A stretch of DNA of 64,000 nucleotides from positions 1-64,000 of the forward strand of contig JAECUM010009448.1 in the NCBI GenBank assembly GCA_016617855.1, given 5' to 3'. The DNA comes from Megalonaias nervosa. Lineage: Eukaryota > Mollusca > Bivalvia > Unionida > Unionidae. Shown one piece after another: positions 55,823-64,000 of the stretch; the stretch's first letter is position 1, and every line of letters starts with the position of its first letter. A program made the position numbers and the translations under genes. The notes below the pieces were generated by a model. The model worked only from the letters and a program-made list of their open reading frames with translations. It was not told the origin of the DNA and searched no databases.

Positions 55823-56791
55823 ACAACCAATTTTACTTAACGTTACACAGTGACAGTTCCATGGAGGTGTTTCCCAATAACACTTTGTGCTGATACACGG
55901 CGAAATTACCTCAGGCCATTCAATTGGATCACGAAGCCCATTGGGAAGTGGCTTTAGTGGAAATGATTCACCTTACACAAATCAAAAACATCATTGACAA
56001 TCAAAAGACTTTTACGGTAGAAGTTCATGACGAGGAAGTGCAACAACACTTGGATGAACGCAGCAGTACAGCTGTCTCTATGAAATCACAAGACCCCAAA
56101 ACTAAACGAACCACTTATCGGTTGAAAATACTCTCAGGCTATTATTTTGGTGGTCAACATTTGGTGAACGCTATTACTGACAGGTTCAATAACTTGTTTG
56201 GTAAAGCCTTGGAGAAAACCAGAAAAAGTGTCACGATCGATTACCACAAAATAGCTCGTCGCCTAATGATGAAATTTTCAAAGGACAAAGTATTGGCCAT
56301 TACATTTTGTCCTCAGTTGTATAACATTTTAGGTGGAGACCCGAAGTTGATCAAGATTACAAACAAAATACCAGCCGTGACCGGAAACTCAGATTTGCGA
56401 AATATTTTAGATTCCCAGTAGAAATGAACCAAGGACTGAATTTGATTTTTGTGTACTCCGATGTGGAGGAGTACAACGTGGTGGGACACACCTCCGTACC
56501 GTTACTGCGTGTCATTCCTTTCAAAGTGGATTCTGACACGGCTGCTGACGAGGAAGGTGGAAACACCTATCACGTTCACCGCGAATTTGTACATCCTCAC
56601 TATTTGCCCGTCAGTAAGTCTTATTTCGACACTGTAAACATTACTATAAAAGGAGATCTGGGACAACATATTCCATTCACCAAAGGAAAGACACTGTCAA
56701 CATTACTAAGAAAGGAGATCTGGGACAAAATATTCCATTCACCAAAGGGAAAGTCACAGTGAAACTCCATTTTCGAAAACGATTACTCTAA
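55819..56791 (+). pseudogene. Minor capsid/structural protein of Polinton 2, broken
   Basis: Begins at ATGA and encodes FYLTLHSDSSMEVFPNNT, meets TGA at 55891-55893, then is open 55924-56421 (WEVALVEM and following). The second half starts again at 56424 with FVYSDVEEYNVVGHTSVPLL, continuing to a short basic C-terminus. These pieces are the hallmark of a widespread Polinton structural protein of about 320 residues whose beta-rich build suggests a penton or vertex role. A TAG at 56419-56421 and a 62-bp tandem duplication (56628-56752) further break it. Confidence 0.75.
56628..56752 (+). repeat. 62-bp tandem duplication inside the minor capsid gene
   Basis: GACACTGTAAACATTACTA at 56628 recurs at 56690 as GACACTGTCAACATTACTA, followed in both by AAGGAGATCTGGGACAA and the next 30 bp. 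The period of 62 bp shifts the reading frame. The copies differ at only a few bases, so it is recent. Confidence 0.95.
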
Positions 56792-56804
56792 CCTTTTGTC
56801 AGTC

Positions 56805-57244
56805 ATGTATCCTGTGTACCAAGGAGTCGCTCGACAGCGAGGACATGGTTTAGGTGATATGCTAAAATCAGCCTTTCGTTCGGTGGCTCCCGTTTTGAAA
56901 CCGATCGTGACACGGGGATTGCACGCCTTGAAAGATGCCGCGTTGACGCAAGGTAAAGAATTTCTCCAAAATGTCATCATTGACAACAAAATCCCAAAGA
57001 AGCTTTGTTGAGAGCAAGAAAAAATGTCTTGCTTCAAAAGCGTAAAGACATTTTGGGCCGACAAGAAACTCCTATAAATGCCCTGGGCGATGTCGAGTCA
57101 GGCATTCCTGCTTCCCTGATGCCACGGCAAGGACAAGGCAGAAAAAGACGACGAAGACACCCCTTGAGAGGACTTCACACCCCTAGAGCTAGAAAGACTA
57201 AGAAAAGAAAAACCGTTCGAGAGTTAGACGTTTTTGATTATTAA
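56805..57244 (+). pseudogene. pX-like minor virion protein of Polinton 2, one frameshift
   Basis: The first part (56805-57011) reads VYQGVARQRGHGLGDML, then a helical region. The second frame, open to 57244, continues with Lys/Arg-rich stretches such as RKRRRRHPLRG. The switch is at about 56990-57005. The Y-x-G...R-G-x-G-L start is shared with the Polinton 1 homologue at 22097-22580 and with adenovirus pX-like proteins, which condense DNA and mature by proteolysis. Confidence 0.75.
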
Positions 57245-57254
57245 ATCACAGAAA

Positions 57255-58563
57255 ATGATGCACCGAGAGGAATCTGCCTGTTCCAAGTCGGAACTGGATC
57301 TGTTTGTCATGCCACCCACCATGATGACGATGCAAGAATTCCAATGGGTCGAATTTCATCCCGTCTCCTCTTTGACGAATTCACCTCCCATCGAGTTTAA
57401 AATCAAAGTAGAACCCGAAGATTAAGTCGTTTTTACTTGTACCTAAAACTCAAAGTGATCAAAACCGACAACACCAATCCGGGTGCCGATGCCAGATTAG
57501 CTCCCGTCAACAATTTAATGCATTCCTTGTTCAGCGAAGTGGATTTGTACTTGAATAACAAACTGGTCAGCAGCAGTATGGATACTTACCCTTACCGAAC
57601 GTACCTTGAAAATCTCTTGGCGTACGGAAAAGAGGTCAAGAACACTCATCTGGATGCTTACGTGGTATAGAACCCTGACACCACATGTGAAGACATGTTT
57701 AACGACACCGCCCTGACAGTCGATGACAATCCTCACAATGTGGGTTTTAACGACCGTCGAAAGAAAATCCTGCAAGGTCGTAGTTTAGAACTGATGGATC
57801 GTTTGCATTTGGACATGTGGTTGAAGACAAGTATTTGCTCAACGGAGTGGATATTCGCCTGAGAATCAATCTCAGCAGTGTGGCTTTCCATTTGGTGGCT
57901 CATGCCAATCAGTACAAAACCATCATCCAAGAAGCCAGACTTTACGTGCGTCGCGTAGAAGTGTTACCTAAAGTGGGAAACGACATCAGTCACACATTGA
58001 GCAGATCGACCGCCAAGTATCCGATACGACGTGTAGAAGTGAAAACATTCACCATTGCTGCTGGACTCCGATCCAAGATCGAAGATCATCTGCTCCAAGG
58101 ACAGTTGCCCAAACGTTTAATCGTTGGCATCGTCAGTACTGCAGCCCTCAACGGAGCCCACGATCAAAATCCTTTCCAGTTTAAGCACTACAGAGTGTCC
58201 AAGATCGAAGTCAGTCGCGATGGCAAGACCTTGTGTACCAGACCCTTCGAACCTAACTTTGCCCAGAAGAATTACTTGAGATCATACTTGTCCCTGTACG
58301 AAGCTACCGGACAGCTAGGAACCAACACCAGTCATGGTATTTCGTACGAAGATTATGTAGGACGTTACACTTTGTGGGCCTTTGATTTCACTCCAGACCA
58401 ACGCAACGACGAGGGACATTTCCACCCCATAAAATCCGGTCAACTGCGTGTGGAACTTCAGTTTGCAGAAGCTTTCACCGAGACGGTCAACGTCATCTTG
58501 TATGCCGAATTCGATAATACCATAGAAATCAGCAGTTTGAGAGAAGTCATTCTAGACTATTAG
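57255..58563 (+). pseudogene. Double-jelly-roll major capsid protein of Polinton 2, broken in the first half
   Basis: Open parts are 57255-57425, 57437-57670 (then to about 57815) and 57817-58563. Recognisable pieces are WVEFHPVSSLTNSPPIEF, NNLMHSLFSEVDLYLNN, TAKYPIRRVEVKTFTI and FNVIL-type beta strands near the end (VNVILYAEFDNTIEI). These identify the major capsid protein of a cnidarian/molluscan-type Polinton, about 435 residues. It is broken by TAA at 57423-57425, a frame change there, TAG at 57668-57670 and a frame change near 57805-57815. The last 248 codons are intact. It is not closely similar to the capsid protein at 20670-22088. Confidence 0.9.
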
Positions 58564-58569
58564 AAACAA

Positions 58570-59013
58570 TGGAAAACAGAACCCCAAGACCAAGACAAAG
58601 AGGACGAGGTAGTAGTCAAGTCGAGATGGCCAGAACAAGAACAACATTTAGTGTCCTGTTTTGCTAAACACCTGGCGGATACAATTACGGAATTGACCAA
58701 GAAATATTGTTATGGATGTCAAAACGATCATCCCAGTCAAATTCAACACGATAAATGTCTGATGATGAGTCAAGAAGAAAAATTGGACGAGTATCTGGAC
58801 GACGCTTGGAGTCTCATCTCGGAAGAAACAGTGTTGCATGAGTAGTATAAAGGCTTGCGTGATCATTCCTGTCCACCATTGTTTACTCTAGAGATCTATC
58901 GCATGGAATCTCTCTTAGCCCAGAGTGCGGAGACGAATCGAAGAAACGGTTACTTGACAGAGCGTTTCAAACAAAAAGTCAGAATTGAACTGATGACTTA
59001 TCATTACCTCTGA
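58570..59013 (+). pseudogene. Small Cys/His Polinton protein, one in-frame TAG
   Basis: The open part 58651-58845 encodes KHLADTITELTKKYCYGC, then CLMM and LDEYLDDAW. After TAG at 58843-58845 the same frame is open to 59013 with helical sequence. A C-x2-C...H...C arrangement suggests a small zinc-binding or virion-associated protein that I have seen next to Polinton capsid genes. The start is unclear because the first 80 bp are in another frame. Confidence 0.5.
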
Positions 59014-59029
59014 AAAAAAATAACAAAAA

Positions 59030-59575
59030 ATGGATACGTGGGAATTTTATTACCTTTCGAATACTGCTTCTTGGAATCCTGTCGTGTGCACTAAAGATGA
59101 TCTACCTCATCGCAAACCTCAAGACCATCAAGTTTATGTCATCAACACAGACGAAAGTCATCTCCCAGGAACTCACTGGGTAGCCGTCTACTTCCCTCAA
59201 GAGGATTGTGTGGAGTACTTTGATTCGTATGGATTACCCCCTTTGGAAGACGACATCATTGACTTTATGAGAAGAAATGCCCAGATGACACGATACAATA
59301 AAGTGAAATTACCAGGCAAAGATTCCATGGTGTGTAGACAATATTGTATGTATTTTCTTCATCAACGCAGTCTTGGATATCCTTTAGAACATTTAGTGAC
59401 TTACTTTGATAGTAACCATTCTAGAAACGATGAGAAAGTAGATCGATGGTTTTGTGACCATTATGGCTATCTTTTGTCTTTAGCTAGGAAACGTAGTGTA
59501 CATCAATGGCCTCATGACTTCCATCAATGGAATTCTCACATGCGTTCACAACGTTGTCAACCTTGTCAAAAATGA
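59030..59575 (+). CDS. Adenain-type maturation protease of Polinton 2, intact
   Basis: A 181-residue protein, close to the usual length of about 200. The catalytic His49 (PGTHWVAVYF), Asp65 (EYFDSYG) and Cys102 (SMVCRQYC) are all present, including the usual second Cys. This is the adenovirus protease family that cleaves capsid and core precursors. It is clearly a different lineage from the Polinton 1 protease (19681-20081). There is no break, which is unusual in this decayed element. Confidence 0.93.
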   Translation: MDTWEFYYLSNTASWNPVVCTKDDLPHRKPQDHQVYVINTDESHLPGTHWVAVYFPQEDCVEYFDSYGLPPLEDDIIDFMRRNAQMTRYNKVKLPGKDSMVCRQYCMYFLHQRSLGYPLEHLVTYFDSNHSRNDEKVDRWFCDHYGYLLSLARKRSVHQWPHDFHQWNSHMRSQRCQPCQK

Positions 59576-59806
59576 TTTGTTTAATGTTATTGTTACTTGT
59601 TAATGGTTAGTAGTTGATTGCTGGTTGAATGAAAAATGTTGCGTTTTGAAAAAAAAATATGTCTGTCGTTTGTTTTCAAAAAAAGACTATGAATATATGC
59701 TCTTTGACTTTCTCTCTATCCCTCACCATGACATGAGCTATCATAACGTTCCAACCCAAACAAAAACCCTAGAAGGGATGTTTTCTATCGCGTCCGCGTT
59801 TGAACC

Positions 59807-59815
59807 ATATAAAGC
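59807..59815 (+). promoter_or_regulatory. TATA box of the last gene of Polinton 2
   Basis: CATATAAAG about 45-50 bp before the ATG at 59860, the same distance as other TATA boxes in the element. Confidence 0.5.
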
Positions 59816-59859
59816 GGGTTGGTCTCCAGTCTGGCCATCCACTGTTGACTCGTCAGCCT

Positions 59860-60225
59860 ATGAAGATGCCTTCCAGACTAGCCAAGATGAACGAAGCTTA
59901 CGTGAATTTACATAGTGTCAGGCTAAACCTGATACCTAAGCCTGAAGAGAATGTCAGGATCTTATCCATAGCCCAAGACCTGATAGAAGAGGTCTTCAGA
60001 GAGGAAATCAAGAAAGAACAAGAAGAATGGGCAGAGAAGTACAGACTTCAGAAGCAGAGAGAACAGCAACAACAACAGCAGCAGCAACAGCAGGAGCAAG
60101 AACCAGACAGAGGTTTTGTCAACTGCCGTGTGGACACCAAAGAGTTCTCCTTCTCTTTCCGCAGAAGCAGGCTGTATCGTATAGGAAAGCCTGCTGCCAG
60201 ACGGGGACGCAATCTTAGACAGTAA
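59860..60225 (+). CDS. Last gene of Polinton 2, Gln-rich coiled coil and basic tail
   Basis: A 121-residue open frame from ATG 59860, about 50 bp after CATATAAAG (59807-59815). A helical N-terminal half (VRILSIAQDLIEEVFREEI) is followed by a charged coiled coil with a poly-Gln run (about 10 Gln). The basic C-terminus ends PAARRGRNLRQ. Its build resembles the first gene (43610-44236): coiled coil, basic tail, then a histone-like stem-loop. The two may be paralogues. The function is unknown. Confidence 0.55.
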   Translation: MKMPSRLAKMNEAYVNLHSVRLNLIPKPEENVRILSIAQDLIEEVFREEIKKEQEEWAEKYRLQKQREQQQQQQQQQQEQEPDRGFVNCRVDTKEFSFSFRRSRLYRIGKPAARRGRNLRQ

Positions 60226-60258
60226 CAAAGATTGCCATCACTCCCGTCAACAAAAAAC

Positions 60259-60296
60259 AGCCCTTTTCAGGGCTACTCCAATACTCTAGAAAAGAC
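60259..60296 (+). terminator. Histone-like 3' stem-loop with purine-rich downstream element, copy 2
   Basis: AGCCCT (60259-60264), loop TTTC, AGGGCT (60269-60274) form a perfect 6-bp stem with the canonical UUUC-type loop. It is flanked by CAAAAAAC before and ACTCCA after. GAAAAGAC starts at 60289, 14 nt after the stem, the same spacing as in copy 1. The sequences following both copies are also alike (GAAAAG, then GCCAAAA about 20 nt later). It lies 33 bp after the stop of the last gene. Confidence 0.75.
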
Positions 60297-60666
60297 ATAC
60301 TAATTCAATTGCCAAAACAAATTAATGTGTTTGCATGTTTAAACAAAAATAGAAGTGTGTCTATAAGCACTTTGTTTCTTTTGTCAGTAAAACAAATCCA
60401 CCCTTTGTTTCTCTGTCTTGTCAAATCGTGCATGTCTGTCTTTGTAAGTAAAAAAGTCAACGTGAGTGCTTCTTTTAGGTCCGCCCGTTTGATGTTTTGT
60501 TTTTGGTCATGGTACCTTTAAGCACGCACACCCAAAGGAAAAGAACCCCTTAAGGGCAAAGGAAAAACTAAAAACTCCGCACCCAATCCTAAGGCCGAAA
60601 TCAGAATAGTAAGCAAAAAAAAACAAAGCACATCAGCACATCAGAGGCCGCACTACCCAACCAACA

Positions 60667-61700
60667 ATGACAAAAACCAACAACAGTAAGAACAAAAAGC
60701 TGGTGCCCACATCTTCAACTCAACACCAAGGGAAAACAAGGGAATGCAACCAGGCATCACAACCAGGGAAAATAACAAAACACGAATACCACCCATCCCA
60801 CCTCACACTGTTTACAACAAGCTACTGTAATAAATTTTACAGCGTAAGCACAAAGAGCCTCGCCTCTGCATTAACCCGACAACACAGTAGACACTTCCGA
60901 ATTATTAGGCCGCGTTCGAATTACATAATTATCTGGTGTAGCACCACCAGCCAACTAGCCAAATACCTAGAACTCAATTGCATCGCAGGCATAAGGGTTA
61001 AAGTGGAAAGACACAGAGCAACACAAACCCACACCAAGACGGACAACCGAATTCAGACGGACACCCGAATTAACCCCACCAAACAAACACACGTTGCCGA
61101 AGACCAAAACCAGGATTCAAGGCCATCATCAAGCTACCTGGGTCACTCTCAGCCACAACAACAGAAATCCAGACCGAGCTAAAAAAAACAAAACATTGAA
61201 TGTTATCGAGCTTTCAAACTTAAAAATCAGCATGGCACGGAAGCATCAACAATATTACTTGAATGCTCGTGCCTCCCACCCACATCAATCAAACTTGGAC
61301 CAAGTGGAAGGACAGTAATGCTTCTAAAATACTTCAACAAGCCCGGTACTGTAGCAACTGTCAGAGATGGGGGCATTTCACAAAAGCCTGTAGACGACAC
61401 AAGCGGTGCTACAAATGCGGCGGGAACCACCAGGACGCATGCAAGGCACAAACCTTTAAATATGCCAATTGCTGGGGGCAGCATGTCCCATACTCCGATA
61501 ACTGCCCCTACACCATAAGGGAAAAAAAACATCATCAAGACAATGGAGGAAAAAAAATATCAGCTGTAACTAAGCTTCAAAGGATCTTCACAACACAAAA
61601 CCTAAAACAACACGCCAACAACCATTCGAACTCCAGCACCATCAAGCAGACAACAGGAACCACAACGCCCCCTACCTACCCAACAAAGGCCCTGTGCTAA
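60667..61700 (+). pseudogene. LINE ORF1, gag-like with zinc knuckles, broken
   Basis: The first open part (60667-61182) encodes a basic, Thr/Gln-rich protein with an RNA-recognition-like middle. The second (61263-61700) has CSNCQRWGHFTKACRR, then CYKCGGNHQDAC and CWGQHVPYSDNC, the triple CCHC array of Jockey/I-type ORF1 proteins that coat the RNA. At least one frameshift separates them. Confidence 0.8.
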
Positions 61701-62177
61701 CAAGGGAGAAAAACCCCCTCAGTATAAAAACAACAATAGACCAGCACTACTCCCAACACCGCCAATCACATTAGCACCAACACCACCAACCAAGGTAAAC
61801 CCAACTAGACACCGAATACACGACACGCGACAACACCCTCACCACCAGCAACAACAAAAAACCCAACAGCGAAACCAAGAAATGTTACAACACCAAACTA
61901 CCCAACACCAGCACTCCCGACAGCAGACGCGACCAACAAAGAAGGAGAAGGATGCAAAAAATTATGACACTGAACAATCAACAAAGAAGGAGAAACAAAA
62001 AACAACGGATACCATTACCTCAACCCTCATAACTCAGTATTTACGAGAAATAAGGAACGAACTAAAACACACAACCCACCAAGACCAAATCAGGAAGGAG
62101 GACTTCTGCCGGTCCTACAAGATCTACTGGAGAAAATTCACTCTCCAACCAATTAATAGCTGCACAAGTAGCAAACA

Positions 62178-62955
62178 TCACGTAAATACCGACGACACAA
62201 TTATGGAACACGACCACAACAGACCGAAAAATACCGACTATACTAACAACGGTTCACAATTCATGATATGGCAGTGGAACTGCAGGGGACTAATTGCAAA
62301 CCAGGGAGAACTTCAATCAGCCATCAATGCAGAAAACAACAAACCGGATATCCCATGCCTACAAGAAACCCACCTAAATCAGAACAAAACAACACTGAAA
62401 ATTAAAGGATACGACTTCAGCTTCCACAAATACAGGACCGACGGGGAAAAAGGAGGATGTATAGCCATATACATACACAACACTCTCAACAACATTACAG
62501 ACATCAATATCACCACGAACCCTACCACCAACACAATCGAACATCAAGGAATTATGCTTACAATCGGCCGGAAAAAAGATCACCATCTTCAGCATATACC
62601 TCCCAGGGACCACAACACCAACCCCTCTCAGGAACTTGCGCAAATACTCAAACACAAAGGTGACAGCAGCATCATCTGCCGCGATTTCAACGCTCACAGC
62701 ATCGACTGGGGAAGCGACCATAAAGACACCAGAGGGAAAAACATCGAATAATACGCCAGAACCAACCAAATGATAATACTCAACACAGGCACCCCCATTA
62801 GGATAAACCTGGCCAACGGAAAATGTTCAGTCATAGACCTCACCATAGTGACACCACTCATTGCTCAGATCACTGAATGGGAGGTCATGCAAAAAAGTAC
62901 ACTTGGTAGCGACCATTTCCCTATTCGCACAAGTTTACCTACACAATCCTAAGGA
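62178..62955 (+). pseudogene. LINE ORF2 endonuclease domain, broken
   Basis: IWQWNCRGL, CLQETHLNQNK, CRDFNAHSIDWGSD and later STLGSDHFPI are the signature blocks of the APE-type endonuclease that nicks target DNA. The expected catalytic Asp in G-D-F-N is preceded by Arg (CRDFN). A stop at 62749-62751 interrupts the frame. Confidence 0.88.
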
Positions 62956-64000
62956 GCAACAAACCAGCGTACCAAAATGGAAAATTAATAAGGCAGACTG
63001 GGACACCTTCCAGATAATCATAAGGACAAAACATATAGAGGACCTACAAAGTGCTGACACAACCCTTTACTACAACAACATCACTCAAGCAATCAACGAC
63101 GCTGCACAGGAAAGTATACCTAAAACAAGTGGGAAAACAGGAAAAACGACCATCCCATGGTGGAATGAAGATTGCAAATCAGCCCTAAAAGCAAAAAAAA
63201 AGCACTAAATCGCTTCCTACATACCAAACTCTCCACCGCAAGAAGAACAACTAAACAAGCCAAAAAGGCCTCCTGGCAAGCTTACTGCTCAACACTCAAT
63301 CACTCCACTCCCACAAAAGATGTCTGGAACAAAATCAAAGCCATGAAATGTAAGACCCCCAAAACAACACCCCAGATAACAGGAACAGAAACTAACAAAG
63401 AAAAGGCCGAGCAATTAGCACAACACATTGCACTCTCGAGCAGCAACAGTAATCACACTCAAACCTTTATGCTACAACGCCAAGAGGTGAAGCAAAAATA
63501 CCCACATCTCTTTAAGGACCAGACTGCGGAGATAACCAACGAGAAATCACCGCTCAACGACTACTTCCAACTGCAAGAATGGCACAAAACGCTCCGCCAC
63601 AAAAAAATCCACTTCACCGGGAGAGGATAATCTTGGCTACGAAATCTACAAACCCCTACCTGACAACATGCAACGGATTATCCTCGATTTGATCGACCTC
63701 ATCTGGAACACTGGCAACATACCCACCACCTGGAAGCAAGCCATTGTAATAGCAATTCCAAAACCAGGAAAAGACCATAAACTTACCTCATCCTATCGCC
63801 CAATTTCACTCACCAACACGATCTGAAAAATTATGGAGACGATGATCAACAACAGACTCCTACACCATCTCGAGCGAAACCATCTACTCACGGAAAATCA
63901 AAGCGGATTTAGGCCAAAACGATCTACCATAGACCAGCTCACCAGACCTGAAGCCAACATCAAACTCGCTTTCAACGCACCAAGGAAAAAGAACCGCCAT
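62956..64000 (+). pseudogene. LINE ORF2 reverse transcriptase, N-terminal part, truncated by the window
   Basis: IPWWNEDCKSALKAKKK marks the region between endonuclease and reverse transcriptase. From 63690 TTWKQAIVIAIPKPGKD, SYRPISLTNT and QSGFRPKRSTIDQL are the first reverse-transcriptase blocks. Breaks fall near 63190 and 63628, with an in-frame TGA near 63825. The catalytic YxDD box lies beyond the window. Confidence 0.88.

Larger units (their letters stand above)
43500..60340 (+). mobile_element. Polinton/adintovirus-like element 2, degraded
   Basis: Some 16.8 kb of dense coding sequence, with a GC content well above the flanks and codon use unlike Polinton 1. Nearly all genes are on the plus strand, in this order: unknown, (minus) zinc-knuckle, DNA polymerase B, BIR protein, several small ORFs, packaging ATPase, VI-like and basic proteins, integrase remnant, membrane protein, minor capsid, pX-like, major capsid, Cys/His protein, protease, last ORF. 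Many genes carry stops and frameshifts, so it is an endogenous fossil. I could not see terminal inverted repeats. The right end is close to the 5' start of a LINE at about 60.5 kb, which may have replaced it. The boundaries are approximate. Confidence 0.9.
60540..64000 (+). mobile_element. Jockey/I-like non-LTR retrotransposon, 5' part, degraded
   Basis: An A/C-rich plus-strand element. ORF1 has CCHC zinc knuckles (61.3-61.5 kb). ORF2 has an apurinic endonuclease domain (62.27-62.95 kb) and the start of a reverse transcriptase (63.6-64.0 kb). Frames are broken in several places. The window ends inside the reverse transcriptase. Confidence 0.9.

Overview
The window looks like an invertebrate nuclear genome, most likely a marine mollusc. 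The background is AT-rich, with introns and microsatellites. It has tRNA-derived SINEs with a conserved central domain that I associate with molluscs, and exons of a polycystin-1-like receptor gene (PKD and REJ domains) on the minus strand. The host assignment is an inference, because no ribosomal or mitochondrial marker is present.

Most of the information lies in mobile DNA. (1) 8235-23973 is a whole Maverick/Polinton (adintovirus-like) element of 15.7 kb with 245-bp terminal inverted repeats. It encodes a packaging ATPase, a DUF5679-type zinc ribbon followed by a parvovirus-type phospholipase A2, a DDE integrase, a protein-primed family B DNA polymerase joined to an SF1 helicase and an HNH domain, a NUMOD/HNH homing-type endonuclease, a two-pass membrane protein, a phage-fibre-like protein, an adenain-type protease, minor capsid proteins and a double-jelly-roll major capsid protein. 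Several genes are broken, mostly at homopolymer runs. Its centre (15.48-16.25 kb) holds a MITE, a cloverleaf-forming palindrome cluster and a degenerate tRNA-like sequence. (2) About 43.5-60.3 kb is a second Polinton of a clearly different lineage, higher in GC and with nearly all genes on the plus strand. It carries a DNA polymerase with many stops, a BIR (IAP-like) protein, ATPase, truncated integrase with chromodomain, membrane protein, minor capsid, pX-like protein, major capsid and an intact protease. It is an endogenous fossil in which some genes are still open. Its first and last genes are each followed by a 6-bp-stem, 4-nt-loop hairpin resembling the histone mRNA 3' stem-loop, with a purine-rich motif 14 nt downstream. 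I consider this the most unusual signal in the window. (3) 60.5-64.0 kb is the 5' part of a Jockey/I-like non-LTR retrotransposon that runs off the end.

Between these, 28.68-34.21 kb is a non-autonomous 5.5-kb transposon whose inverted ends are packed with CCGAGG/CCTAGG motifs. The polycystin-like exons lie at 40.3, 37.0-35.5, 26.0-25.8 and possibly 24.4 kb, so Polinton 1 sits at or just beyond the 3' side of the visible part of that gene. The remaining stretches show no gene that I can recognise.

In both Polintons the genes make a virus-like kit. Integrase inserts the element, the protein-primed polymerase copies it from its ends, the FtsK/HerA-type ATPase packages DNA, the protease matures the particle, and the capsid, penton-like and pX/VI-like proteins build it. 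Extra genes (phospholipase A2, fibre, IAP) suggest interaction with a host cell. All functions are inferred from sequence; no search could be run.
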